Assembly (NCBI GenBank): GCA_965232985.1
Contig: CBDDRC010000021.1
Location: 1-64,000 of the forward strand
DNA from: JADFDG01 sp965232985
GTDB taxonomy: Bacteria; Pseudomonadota; Gammaproteobacteria; Pseudomonadales; JADFDG01
Direction: 5' to 3'
Length of the DNA stretch: 64,000 nt
Shown: positions 44,570 to 53,559 of the stretch, in pieces
Numbering within the stretch: position 1 is the first letter of the stretch
Layout: every line of letters starts with the position of its first letter
The notes under the pieces: model-generated
Told to the model about the DNA's origin: nothing
Databases searched by the model: none
What the model saw: the letters and a program-made list of their open reading frames with translations, nothing else
Made by a program: the position numbers and the translations under genes

Positions 44570-44968
44570 ATGTTCTATAACTTTCTGTTCAGCATCGTCC
44601 TGTGGATTCTTGGTCTGCGTCTGCGTTGGCTGGGCAACCATAACGAGCGCTTCGTCGAGAAGCTCAAGGGCCAGAATTTTTCAATGCAGTTCCGCACCTT
44701 CGACGGCAAGGCCGCGCGCGCCTTCCGCTTCGCTGATGGCAAGGTCGAGCCGCTGTCGGGCGTCATCGACAAACCCTCGATCACGCTGTCTTTCCTCGAT
44801 GGCCACTATGCGCTCAACACCCTGATGGCTGCCGGCAAGGACCAGAGCGTGATGATGAAGGGGATGCAGGAGCAGAAGGTGAAGATCGAGGGCGATTACG
44901 GCAAGCTGATGCTGTTCATGCAGATTGCGAAGTATCTCGGACCACAGAAGAAGAAAGCTGTTGCGTGA
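44570..44968 (+). CDS. SCP2 sterol-transfer-like protein
   Basis: The 132-aa protein starts with a hydrophobic helix (MFYNFLFSIVLWILGLRLRW) and then an SCP2-like lipid-binding fold (FSMQFRTFDGKAARAFRF, SITLSFLDGHYALNTLM). It probably binds lipids at the membrane. GGGAG lies 9-10 bp before the ATG. An in-frame start at 44549 overlaps the terminator and is unlikely. Function is unknown. Confidence 0.75.
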   Translation: MFYNFLFSIVLWILGLRLRWLGNHNERFVEKLKGQNFSMQFRTFDGKAARAFRFADGKVEPLSGVIDKPSITLSFLDGHYALNTLMAAGKDQSVMMKGMQEQKVKIEGDYGKLMLFMQIAKYLGPQKKKAVA

Positions 44969-45061
44969 TACACGCCACATTCCCACCACGCTTTCTGATG
45001 CTCGCGGGTGAATGTGCGCTAGACTGCGGCTCGTTCGTTGCAATAAACCGAGGAGCACCAC

Positions 45062-45619
45062 ATGAAGACGTTCCGTGTCCTTTCCCTGGCCGCACTGCTG
45101 GCCGCATCCACCGGCGCCGCTGCCGCCGACTTTTCCTATGACTATCTCGAAGGCAGTTTCGGGGAGTACGACGACGCGGATGTCCTTTATCTGGGTGGTG
45201 CCATGGGCCTCAATGAGCAGCTGGGTCTGCTCGGTGCGATCGGTACCATCGATAACAATGGCTTCGATGTCATGGTGTTGCGCGGTGGCGGCCTGTTTCA
45301 CACCGCGATCAACCCGGATCTCGATTTCTTCGGCACGCTGGAGGTGCTGTACACCTCCTGGGATACGCCGGCATGGTCCAACGCCGACGACAACGACATC
45401 GGCTTTGCCGCTTCCGGCGGCATACGCTACGCGGTTCAGGACAATTTTCAACTCGAAGGCAAACTGACGGTCGTCGAAGTCGATCCGTTTGACGATGGTC
45501 TGGGGCTGTCTGCCGGCGCCCGTTACTACCTGAACAAGCAGCTTTCCGCCGCTGCCGGCGTCGCCAGTGATGCCGAGTTCGATGGCATCTGGATCAACCT
45601 GCGTTACGACCTGAAATAA
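45062..45619 (+). CDS. YfaZ-like outer-membrane beta-barrel protein
   Basis: The 185-aa protein has a signal peptide (MKTFRVLSLAALLAASTGAAAA) and about eight amphipathic strands, ending with the aromatic/hydrophobic pattern GIWINLRYDLK. The short strands and small size suggest an eight-stranded barrel. GAGGAG lies before the ATG. The role is unknown. Confidence 0.8.
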   Translation: MKTFRVLSLAALLAASTGAAAADFSYDYLEGSFGEYDDADVLYLGGAMGLNEQLGLLGAIGTIDNNGFDVMVLRGGGLFHTAINPDLDFFGTLEVLYTSWDTPAWSNADDNDIGFAASGGIRYAVQDNFQLEGKLTVVEVDPFDDGLGLSAGARYYLNKQLSAAAGVASDAEFDGIWINLRYDLK

Positions 45620-45645
45620 TCCGCTACACCCGCGCCAAGCTCGGA

Positions 45646-47742
45646 TCACACCCGGGAATAGCGCACCGCCTCACCGATCCACCGCCTGATCAGCAGCGGC
45701 ACCTTTTGCGGGTGTTGCTGCTCCAGCTCCTGCGCCAGTTCCCGGCTTAAATCCATCAGCGCTGTATCACGCAGCAGATCAGCAACGCGCAGCGTCAATT
45801 CGCCTGTCTGCCGCGTGCCGAGCACTTCGCCAGGCCCGCGCAGTTCGAGATCTTTTTCGGCGATGCGAAAACCGTCGGTAGTCTCGCGCATCACCGCAAG
45901 ACGTTCGCGTCCCAGCTGCGACAGTGGCGATTTGTACATCAATACACAGTAACTCTGCTGCGCGCCGCGACCGACACGGCCGCGCAACTGGTGTAGTTGC
46001 GAGAGCCCCAGGCGCTCGGCATTTTCGACCACCATCAGTGATGCGTTCGGCACATCAACGCCTACTTCGATCACGGTGGTGGCAACGAGCAAATCGATCT
46101 CGCCACGCTTGAATGCCGCCATGGTTGCAGCCTTATGCGTGCTTTTGAGTCGTCCATGGACAAGATCAATGCGCAATTCAGGCAGCGCAGCCTGCAAATC
46201 CGCACAGGTGGATTCTGCTGCCTGCGCTTCAATTTCTTCTGAATCCTCGACCAGCGGGCAAACCCAGTACGCCTGTTTCCGCTCGGCACAAGCGCGGCGG
46301 ATACGTTCAATAATTTCTGGCCGGCGCTCTTCGCCGAGCACGACTGTCTGCACCGGCGTGCGGCCCGGTGGCACCTCGTCGATCACCGAGGTGTCGAGGT
46401 CGCCATAGACGCTCATGGCCAGCGTGCGTGGAATGGGTGTCGCGGTCATGATCAACTGATGCGCTACGCCGAGTCCTCCGCCTTTGTCCTGCAACGCCAG
46501 TCGTTGCTGCACGCCGAAACGATGCTGTTCGTCGACAATAACCAGGCCGAGTTTCGCGAATCTGACGTCACCCTGAAACAGCGCGTGCGTGCCAATGGCG
46601 AGCGCAATGGAGCCGTCGGCAAGCCCGGCAACAGTCGCAGCGCGCGTTTTCTTCTTCAGCCGCGATGTCAGCCAGCCCACCTTGACACCGAGCGGTTCAA
46701 ACCAGTGGGTAAAATTCCGGTAATGCTGTTCAGCAAGAATTTCCGTGGGCGCCATCAGCGCGACCTGGGCGCCGCCGGCGACCGCCTGCGCGGCGGCAAG
46801 CGCGGCAACTGCGGTTTTTCCTGCACCAACATCGCCCTGAACCAGGCGCAACATCGGTACGGGTTGCAGCAAATCCTGCGCGATTTCTGCAAGCACGCGT
46901 TGTTGTGCGCGGGTAAGCGTATACGGCAGGGATTCCTGCAGGCGCTGTGCCAGCGGCGGGTTTTGCGGTAATGCCAGCGCCTTGTGCCGACGGATTTCGT
47001 TACGTACCGCGAGCAGGCTCAGGTGGTGCGCGGCAAGCTCTTCCAGGGCAAGGCGACGGATTGCCGGGTGGCTGCCATCGGTGATTGTTTCGGTACGCGT
47101 TCCGGGTGGTGGGTGATGGACAAAGGCGAGCGCGTCGCGCAACGACGGCAGCTTGAAGCGCGCCAGCAGTTCTGCCGGGATGAGTTCCGCCGGCGCGTGG
47201 TTTTTCAGCAGCAGCAACGCGGCTTCGGTCAGGCTTCTCACACGTTGCTGCGTGACACCTTCGGTGATGCCGTAAACCGGCGTAAGGCGTTCGGCGAGCG
47301 GCGGCAGCACACCTGGCGCAAGAATGCGGTACTCAGGGTGATAAAATTCCAGCCCGCTGGATCCGGGCCGGGCATCACCGAAGGCGCGCAGCGTTATACC
47401 GCGTGCGAACGACGCTTTTTGCGCCGCGTTGAAATGATAAAAACGCAGTGCGACGACACCCGTGCGATCACCGATTTTCACCAGCAGACTGCGCCGACGC
47501 CCGAACAAAACATCTGCAGCGAGCACCTCGCCTTCCACTTGCGCGGTGGTGAATGGCCGCACCGCGCCGATGGGTGTAACGCGGGTACGATCCTCATAGC
47601 GAATCGGCAGATGGAACAACAAATCTTCGACGGTAGCGAGCCCGAGTATCTTTAATCGTTCGGCAAGCGCCGGCCCAACCCCCTTGATAGCGGTAATCGG
47701 TGCCTGCAAAACATCGTTGTTGTCGTTGGCGCGCGTAGTCAC
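45646..47742 (-). CDS. recG: ATP-dependent DNA helicase RecG
   Basis: RecG remodels stalled replication forks and Holliday junctions. The 698-aa protein has the N-terminal wedge domain, helicase motif I GDVGAGKTAVA, motif II VDEQHRFGVQQR, motif III TATPIPRT and motif VI QLRGRVGRG. The ATG overlaps the oxyR stop by 4 bp, an oxyR-recG pairing known from Pseudomonas. Confidence 0.98.
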   Translation of the reverse strand: MTTRANDNNDVLQAPITAIKGVGPALAERLKILGLATVEDLLFHLPIRYEDRTRVTPIGAVRPFTTAQVEGEVLAADVLFGRRRSLLVKIGDRTGVVALRFYHFNAAQKASFARGITLRAFGDARPGSSGLEFYHPEYRILAPGVLPPLAERLTPVYGITEGVTQQRVRSLTEAALLLLKNHAPAELIPAELLARFKLPSLRDALAFVHHPPPGTRTETITDGSHPAIRRLALEELAAHHLSLLAVRNEIRRHKALALPQNPPLAQRLQESLPYTLTRAQQRVLAEIAQDLLQPVPMLRLVQGDVGAGKTAVAALAAAQAVAGGAQVALMAPTEILAEQHYRNFTHWFEPLGVKVGWLTSRLKKKTRAATVAGLADGSIALAIGTHALFQGDVRFAKLGLVIVDEQHRFGVQQRLALQDKGGGLGVAHQLIMTATPIPRTLAMSVYGDLDTSVIDEVPPGRTPVQTVVLGEERRPEIIERIRRACAERKQAYWVCPLVEDSEEIEAQAAESTCADLQAALPELRIDLVHGRLKSTHKAATMAAFKRGEIDLLVATTVIEVGVDVPNASLMVVENAERLGLSQLHQLRGRVGRGAQQSYCVLMYKSPLSQLGRERLAVMRETTDGFRIAEKDLELRGPGEVLGTRQTGELTLRVADLLRDTALMDLSRELAQELEQQHPQKVPLLIRRWIGEAVRYSRV

Positions 47743-48656
47743 GAGGGAATCTCGCGGGTACCGCGACGTTTTGCTGCTTCGCGGGTCGCGGTGACCAGCA
47801 CGTCGATGGCTTTGGTACGCGGGAAACTTGCCCGCCAGGCCAGCGCGATGCGTCGCGTGGGTTCTGGCTTTTCAAAAGGCCGGGTGACAAGCACGTCTTC
47901 GCCATAGAATGGCGATATGCACGCAGTTTGTGGCAGTACCGACAGGCCCATTCCCGCTGCCACCATGTGCCGTATTGTTTCCAGCGAGCTCGATGCGACC
48001 TCGGTGCGGTGTTGCCCACCACGAATGTGCGGGCAGAAACTCAATACCTGATCGCGCAGGCAATGGCCTTCGCCCAGCATCAGCACGTCTTCATTGTCGA
48101 GTGCGTCCAGCGCAATCCGTTTGTATTTCGTGAGCGGATGGCTGGCCGGCAACAGCACCTCAAACGTCTCGTCATACAATGGCGTGACAACAACACCGGG
48201 TTCCGAGAAAGGCAGGGCAATGAGGATGGCGTCTACCTCGCCGTCGCGGAGTCTTTGCGCAAGAGCGTGAGTGAAATTTTCCTCGATCCCGAGTGGCAAT
48301 TGTGGTGCGATGCGGCGCGCGGCACCGACCAGAGCGGGGAACAGATATGGGCCAATGGTGTGGATTGCACCGATGCGCAGCGGGGTGCCGAACTGCTGTA
48401 CATCCGGGTCAGCCAGTTGGCGGAGTTTCTGCGTTTCCTCAAGCACGCGCTGGGCCTGGGCGATCACGGCTTCACCTGCTGGCGTTACGCGCACGTTGTG
48501 GCGGTGCCGCTCGAACAGCTGGATGCCGAGTTCATCCTCGAGCTTTTTCACCGCCACCGACAGTGTTGGCTGGGTGACGGCGCAGCTCACTGCGGCGCGG
48601 CCGAAATGGCGCTCGCGGGCGAGGGCGACGGCGTAGCGCAATTCGGTAAGGTTCAT
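47739..48656 (-). CDS. oxyR: Peroxide-sensing regulator OxyR
   Basis: OxyR is a LysR-type activator of peroxide-defence genes, switched on by a disulfide. The 305-aa protein has a LysR helix-turn-helix (FGRAAVSCAVTQPTLSVAVKKLE) and the redox pair C199 and C208 in GHCLRDQVLSFC, at the same positions as in E. coli OxyR. It is coupled to recG. The rubrerythrin genes in the window are plausible targets, but no site was identified. Confidence 0.97.
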   Translation of the reverse strand: MNLTELRYAVALARERHFGRAAVSCAVTQPTLSVAVKKLEDELGIQLFERHRHNVRVTPAGEAVIAQAQRVLEETQKLRQLADPDVQQFGTPLRIGAIHTIGPYLFPALVGAARRIAPQLPLGIEENFTHALAQRLRDGEVDAILIALPFSEPGVVVTPLYDETFEVLLPASHPLTKYKRIALDALDNEDVLMLGEGHCLRDQVLSFCPHIRGGQHRTEVASSSLETIRHMVAAGMGLSVLPQTACISPFYGEDVLVTRPFEKPEPTRRIALAWRASFPRTKAIDVLVTATREAAKRRGTREIPS

Positions 48657-48752
48657 GGCGGTATTCTGACGATGATCCGGCTACGCTGGCAGCCAGTAAC
48701 TTGCAGGATACTCGTAGCCTATCAAGGCGGCGTCAATGCAGGAGGGGTGGGG

Positions 48753-49685
48753 ATGGCGACGGTACTTTTCGCGGGATTCGGTGATCTCGGCAGCGCGGCC
48801 GGCCAGTTACTGGCCGCAGCCGGTCTGCGCGTGTTGGCGTTGAAACGTACGGCGCCGACAGCAAGGCTGCCCGGCATCGACTATCACGCCGTCGACCTGC
48901 GCGCGCCGTTCATACTGCCGCCGGCACTGCGCGCGCAGGCCGATGCGGTGGTGATCGTCGTGAGCCCGAAGCGCCATGTCCGCGAAGGCGATGCCCGTGA
49001 AGGCGATTCCCGTGAAGACAGTCGCGAGGATTACGCAGCCACCTACATCGGTGCCGTCGAGCACACGTTGCGCGCGGTGCACGAAGCCGGCGGCAGACCA
49101 AAACTGGTGTTGTTCATCTCGAGTACCAGTGTGTGGTCCGAAAGCGCCGACCTGTGGCTGACCGAGGACGTGCCGGCGCGACCGGATTCCTGGAACGGCG
49201 AGATTCTGCTGCGTGCGGAAGAGAAGTTGTTTTCATCATCGCTGCTGACGACCGGTACGGCGGCAACGGTGCTGCGCCTGGCTGGTATCTACGGCCCGGG
49301 GCGCCACATGCTGGTGCGCAAGGCCGAGGCGATCATCGCGGGGAAGGATGCGTGGCCGGCACCGGCCTGGACCAACCGCATCCACCGAGACGACGCGGCA
49401 CGGCTGATCGCATTCCTCGTTAATCGCGCACTCGCCGGCATCACGCTCGATCGCGTTTATACGGGTGTCGACAACGAGCCGTCGTTGAATATCGACGTGT
49501 TGGCATTTATCGCGGCAAGATTGCAGGGACGCGAAAGCGAAATTAACTTTGCTGAAAAAGCGCCATTGGCGAACGTGTCGGTCGGCGGCAAGCGCGTCGG
49601 CAATGCGCGCATCCGGGCGCTGGGTTTCCAGTTTGGTTATCCGGATTTTCGCAGCGGATACACCGCCGTACTGGCCCAGCGGTAA
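48753..49685 (+). CDS. NAD-dependent epimerase/dehydratase (SDR) family protein
   Basis: The 310-aa protein has an N-terminal dinucleotide motif (LFAGFGDLGSAAGQLL), the strand VLFISSTSVW and the RLAGIYGPGR segment of atypical SDR proteins such as YeeZ. The classical YxxxK is replaced or absent, as in many atypical members. AGGAGG lies 7 bp before the ATG. Residues 77-92 are a charged repeat from a 15-bp DNA repeat. The substrate is unknown. Confidence 0.88.
   Translation: MATVLFAGFGDLGSAAGQLLAAAGLRVLALKRTAPTARLPGIDYHAVDLRAPFILPPALRAQADAVVIVVSPKRHVREGDAREGDSREDSREDYAATYIGAVEHTLRAVHEAGGRPKLVLFISSTSVWSESADLWLTEDVPARPDSWNGEILLRAEEKLFSSSLLTTGTAATVLRLAGIYGPGRHMLVRKAEAIIAGKDAWPAPAWTNRIHRDDAARLIAFLVNRALAGITLDRVYTGVDNEPSLNIDVLAFIAARLQGRESEINFAEKAPLANVSVGGKRVGNARIRALGFQFGYPDFRSGYTAVLAQR
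48981..49025 (+). repeat. Three tandem 15-bp repeats inside the SDR gene
   Basis: CGCGAAGGCGATGCC, CGTGAAGGCGATTCC and CGTGAAGACAGTCGC follow one another and code for REGDA-REGDS-REDSR. In-frame copy changes would lengthen or shorten a surface loop without breaking the protein. Confidence 0.8.
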
Positions 49686-49698
49686 CTCCCGGTATGGA

Positions 49699-50082
49699 TC
49701 AATCCAGCACGATCACCGCATCCATCTCGACCTGGGCGCCTTTTGGCAATGCGGCAACGCCAATTGCCGCGCGTGCCGGGTACGGCTGCCGGAAATAACG
49801 CGCCATGATTTCATTCACGCGCGAAAAATTGCCAAGATCGGTAAGGAAAACGTTCAGCTTCACCACCTGCGCGAGTGAACCGCCGCCCGCTTCCGCAACA
49901 GCCTTCAGGTTCTCGAACACCCGGGCAATATGCGCATCGATGTCGCCTTCAACGAGTTGCATCGTTTTTGGATCAAGTGGAATCTGCCCTGACAGATACA
50001 GGGTGCTGCCGGCCTTGATTGCCTGCGAGTAGGTGCCGATGGCCGCCGGTGCCTTGTCGGTATGGATCGGGGTGCGGGACAT
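49699..50082 (-). CDS. ridA: RidA family 2-iminobutanoate/2-iminopropanoate deaminase
   Basis: RidA hydrolyses reactive imines made by PLP enzymes. The 127-aa protein has APAAIGTYSQAI, LYLSGQIPLDP, and the substrate-binding Arg in PARAAIGVAALPKGAQVEMD. It sits next to spoT, the usual place in Pseudomonas relatives, 57 bp after the spoT stop. Confidence 0.96.
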   Translation of the reverse strand: MSRTPIHTDKAPAAIGTYSQAIKAGSTLYLSGQIPLDPKTMQLVEGDIDAHIARVFENLKAVAEAGGGSLAQVVKLNVFLTDLGNFSRVNEIMARYFRQPYPARAAIGVAALPKGAQVEMDAVIVLD

Positions 50083-50139
50083 GAATGTTCCTTGATGTTG
50101 TGCCGGCCTCAGCCGAATTTATGGTGGTGTCGGGCCGAA

Positions 50140-52254
50140 TCAGACCCGACCGCGCGATATTTTACCGACGCCAGGCACGCGGCGCAGCCGCTTGATGATA
50201 CGGGCCAGGTGCACGCGGTCGTGAACGCTGATCAGAATTGCCACCACGCCGATCTGCGGATCCTTCTCGATCAGGTTGATGCCTTCGATATTTGAATCGT
50301 TCTCGGCAACGACGGTGGCGAGCGTAGCCAGGGCGCCACGGCGGTTCGACAATTCCACGCGAAGTTCGACCGGGAAATCGCCCTGCACCTTTTTTTCCCA
50401 GCGCAGGGGCAGGCAGCGTTCGGGGTTGTCACGCAATTCTGTTTCGACATTGCGGCAGGTATCACGGTGCACGACCAGGCCGCGCCCGGCAGACAGATGG
50501 CCGAGGATTTCGTCCCCCGGCAGCGGATAACAGCACTTGGCATAAGTGACGACCATGCCCTCGGTGCCGCGGATCGCCAGCGGCTTGCCCGATACATTGA
50601 AGGCGCCAAGATCATCGACAGCAGCGAGCTGGCGGGCCACCAGCGGTGCTGCACGGTTACCCATGCCGATGTCTTCAAGCAGATTGTCGAGCTGCGCATA
50701 ACCCGAATGTGCAAGCTCGTTTGTCACGTGCTCGGTTGGCAGCTCGCTCAGGGCTACGCCGTATTCTGCCAATGCCTGTTCGAGCAGGCGCTGGCCGAGT
50801 GCGATCGATTCGCCGGTGCGCTGCGTTTTCAGGAAATTACGTATATAAGTGCGGGCCTTGCTGGTAACCACGAAGTTGAGCCAGGCCGGGCTGGGCACAG
50901 TGCCCGGCGCGGTGATTACTTCCACCGTTTGACCGCTTTTCAGTTCCGTCGATAGTGGCGCGATGCGATGATCAATGCGTGCGGCGACACAGGAGTTACC
51001 CACCGAAGTATGCACCGCGTAGGCGAAATCGATCGGCGTTGCACCCGCCGGCAGCTCCATGATGTCGCCCTTGGGCGTGAAGATATAGACCTCGTCAGGG
51101 AACAAATCGATCTTGACGTTTTCAATGAACTCAACCGAATTGCCAACCTGCTTCTGGATGTCGAGCAGGCCTTTCATCCATTGCCTTGCGCGCGCCTGGG
51201 GCCCGCTCTCGCGGGTGGTATCTTCGGATTTGTACAGCCAATGCGCGGCGATGCCGTTGTTGGCCATGTTCTCCATTTCTTCGGTGCGGATCTGCACCTC
51301 GACGGGAACGCCGGCGTGACTTTTGAGCGTGGTGTGCAACGACTGGTAGCCATTCGCCTTTGGAATGGCGATGTAATCCTTGAAGCGTCCTGGTACAGGC
51401 TTGAAGTAGTTGTGCAGAACGCCAAGCACGCGGTAGCAGGTATCCACATTGTCGACAATGACGCGAAAGCCGTAGAAATCCATGATTTCGTCGAACGATT
51501 TCTTCTGCTCGCGCATCTTGCAGTAGATGCTGTAGAGGTGTTTTTCGCGGCCCATGATGCGGGCCGGTATACCCTCGTTGCGCAGCAGCGTCTCCATCGA
51601 CTCCTTGAGTTTGGTAACAACTTCCCGACGGTTGCCGCGCACGGCTTTTACAGCGCGGCCGATTCGCTGCGCGCGCATCGGGTACATTGCCGCGAAGGCT
51701 AAGTCTTCATACTCAACGCGGATGTTGTTCATGCCGAGCCGATTGGCAATCGGCCCGAAGATGTCAAGGGTTTCCTGGGCGATGCGGCGGCGTTTTGCTG
51801 GCGGTAATGAATGCAGCGTGCGCATGTTGTGCAGACGGTCGGCGAGCTTCACCAGAATCACGCGGATGTCCTTGGTCATCGCCAGGATCATCTTGCGCAG
51901 GTTTTCCGCTTGCTGCTCGGCGCGGGTCGGGAATTCGATCAGGGTAATTTTCGAGACACCATCGACCAGATCGGCAACGTCAGGGCCGAATTCCTCGGCG
52001 ATTCTTTCCTTGGTAATGCCACAGTCTTCGAGCACGTCGTGCAGCAATGCCGCAACAAGGCTCTGGGCGTCCATGTGCATGTCGGTGAGGATGCCGGCGA
52101 CCGCCAGCGGATGGGTGATGTACGGGTCGCCGTCCTTGCGAAACTGGCCCTCGTGGGCATCAAGGGCAAAACGGTAGGCCTTGCGGACGAGCGCAATCTG
52201 CTCCGCCGGGAGATAGCTTTCGAGGCGCTTGGTGAGGCTCTCGATGGTGGCCAA
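50140..52254 (-). CDS. spoT: Bifunctional (p)ppGpp synthetase/hydrolase SpoT
   Basis: SpoT makes and degrades the stress alarmone (p)ppGpp. The 704-aa protein has an HD hydrolase domain (THPLAVAGIL and LLHDVLEDCG), a synthetase domain (YSIYCKMREQKKSFDEIMDFYGFRVIV split over two strands), a TGS domain (IFTPKGDIMELPAGATPIDFAY region) and a C-terminal ACT domain. Both catalytic halves look intact. It lies downstream of rpoZ but is separated from it by a terminator. Confidence 0.97.
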   Translation of the reverse strand: MATIESLTKRLESYLPAEQIALVRKAYRFALDAHEGQFRKDGDPYITHPLAVAGILTDMHMDAQSLVAALLHDVLEDCGITKERIAEEFGPDVADLVDGVSKITLIEFPTRAEQQAENLRKMILAMTKDIRVILVKLADRLHNMRTLHSLPPAKRRRIAQETLDIFGPIANRLGMNNIRVEYEDLAFAAMYPMRAQRIGRAVKAVRGNRREVVTKLKESMETLLRNEGIPARIMGREKHLYSIYCKMREQKKSFDEIMDFYGFRVIVDNVDTCYRVLGVLHNYFKPVPGRFKDYIAIPKANGYQSLHTTLKSHAGVPVEVQIRTEEMENMANNGIAAHWLYKSEDTTRESGPQARARQWMKGLLDIQKQVGNSVEFIENVKIDLFPDEVYIFTPKGDIMELPAGATPIDFAYAVHTSVGNSCVAARIDHRIAPLSTELKSGQTVEVITAPGTVPSPAWLNFVVTSKARTYIRNFLKTQRTGESIALGQRLLEQALAEYGVALSELPTEHVTNELAHSGYAQLDNLLEDIGMGNRAAPLVARQLAAVDDLGAFNVSGKPLAIRGTEGMVVTYAKCCYPLPGDEILGHLSAGRGLVVHRDTCRNVETELRDNPERCLPLRWEKKVQGDFPVELRVELSNRRGALATLATVVAENDSNIEGINLIEKDPQIGVVAILISVHDRVHLARIIKRLRRVPGVGKISRGRV

Positions 52255-52407
52255 GGGAATGTTCCCCCGCAGCGCCCGGTGGGCGCCGACGGTTCCGTGA
52301 TCTAAGGTTCAGTCGAATCTAAAGACGAATGTGCCGGAAGTCCACGCTGTTGAGAGGTGGAAATGCATATGGCACAAAGGAGTTAGGCGGGGGAGTTGAA
52401 GCGCAGA

Positions 52408-52440
52408 CTAAAAAAGAAACCCCGGCGGTAAGCCGGGGTT
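52408..52440 (-). terminator. Rho-independent terminator after rpoZ
   Basis: On the minus strand, AACCCCGGC-TTAC-CGCCGGGGTT is followed by a T-rich run (TCTTTTTT). It lies 30 bp after the rpoZ stop and would limit readthrough into spoT. The remaining 150 bp up to spoT hold no gene and may hold a spoT promoter. Confidence 0.85.
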
Positions 52441-52469
52441 GCGGGGTATTTGCCGGCGGGCGTCAGGGC

Positions 52470-52763
52470 TTAGTCGCGGTCGTCGTTGAAATCGATGGCG
52501 GTGATGATGCGCGGCGGCGGATTGGCAAGGAAATCCAGGGATGGCGGCGCTTCTTCCCGATCCGGCTCGTCAAGCACCGTGCGGTCGATATGGCCTTCGG
52601 CAATCTCGCGCAGGGCGACCACGGTCACCTTGTCGTTTTCCCACTGGATCTTGGGCTCCTTGCCGCCGGTGGCGAGCTGACGGGCGCGCTTGGAGGCGAC
52701 CAGCACGAGTTCGAAGCGGTTCTCAAGATTGGTGAGGCAGTCTTCGATGGTGACGCGGGCCAT
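52470..52763 (-). CDS. rpoZ: RNA polymerase omega subunit
   Basis: The 97-aa subunit helps assemble RNA polymerase and takes part in ppGpp binding. It has the typical MARVTIEDCLTNLENRFELVLVASKRARQL start (split here by eye into MARVTIEDCL and NRFELVLVASKRARQL) and the KVTVVALREIAEG motif. It lies between gmk and spoT, the usual order. Confidence 0.97.
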   Translation of the reverse strand: MARVTIEDCLTNLENRFELVLVASKRARQLATGGKEPKIQWENDKVTVVALREIAEGHIDRTVLDEPDREEAPPSLDFLANPPPRIITAIDFNDDRD

Positions 52764-52867
52764 GGGAACCTCGGAAATACGGGCAGCGCAACAAGGTGGG
52801 TGGCGCAGGGGGCGGTGAGTCTAGCCGACTGCCGGGCGCCTGGACAAGAACCGGACGGGCGAATTGC

Positions 52868-53485
52868 TCAATGCCCGTTAAGCAGACGCTCGATCAGGCT
52901 GAGCTTTGCGCCGGCCAGCCGGCTGACCCGGCTGCGCTGGGCGCGCACCACGGCCTGGATCTCTGCCAGCGCCTGGTCGAACACGGCATTGATGATCACA
53001 TAGTCGAATTCGACGAAGTGGGACATGTCCTCGGTGGCCTGTGCCAGCCGGCGTTCGATCACGTCGGCGGCATCGGTGCTGCGTCCGACCAGCCGCTCGC
53101 GCAGCGCCTGACGGGAAGGCGGCAGGATGAAAATGCCAACCGAATCGGGCATCAGCCGTCGCACCTGCTGGGCCCCCTGCCAGTCAATCTCAAGGATGAC
53201 ATCGCGCCCGGCCTGCAGCGTGTTTTCGACCCATACCTTCGAGGTGCCGTAGAGGTTGCCGAAGACCTCGGCCTGCTCGAGGAAGTCGCCGCGTTCGATC
53301 ATCAGCCCGAAGGCCTCGCGCGTCGTGAAATGGTAATTCACGCCGTGCTGTTCGCCCGGCCGCTGCGCGCGCGTGGTGTGCGATACCGAGACGCCGATGT
53401 TGTCGATGCTGCCGATCAGGGCTTGAACCAGACTGGTCTTACCCGCGCCGGAAGGAGCGGAAACAACGAAGAGAGAACCTTTCAC
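52868..53485 (-). CDS. gmk: Guanylate kinase
   Basis: The enzyme phosphorylates GMP to GDP. The 205-aa protein has the P-loop SAPSGAGKTS (9-18), the GMP-binding SHTTRAQRPGEQHGVNYHF and the lid region IEIDWQGAQQVR. The GTG start at 53485 gives the usual N-terminus KGSLFVVSAPSGAGK, with AGGA upstream. A longer frame to 53593 has no family support. Confidence 0.96.
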   Translation of the reverse strand: MKGSLFVVSAPSGAGKTSLVQALIGSIDNIGVSVSHTTRAQRPGEQHGVNYHFTTREAFGLMIERGDFLEQAEVFGNLYGTSKVWVENTLQAGRDVILEIDWQGAQQVRRLMPDSVGIFILPPSRQALRERLVGRSTDAADVIERRLAQATEDMSHFVEFDYVIINAVFDQALAEIQAVVRAQRSRVSRLAGAKLSLIERLLNGH

Positions 53486-53559
53486 GGGATCATCCTGCGC
53501 GAAGTTAAGGCGGAATTTATAACACCCCCGGCGGGTGAATCGACAAGCCTGCCGTCGCT

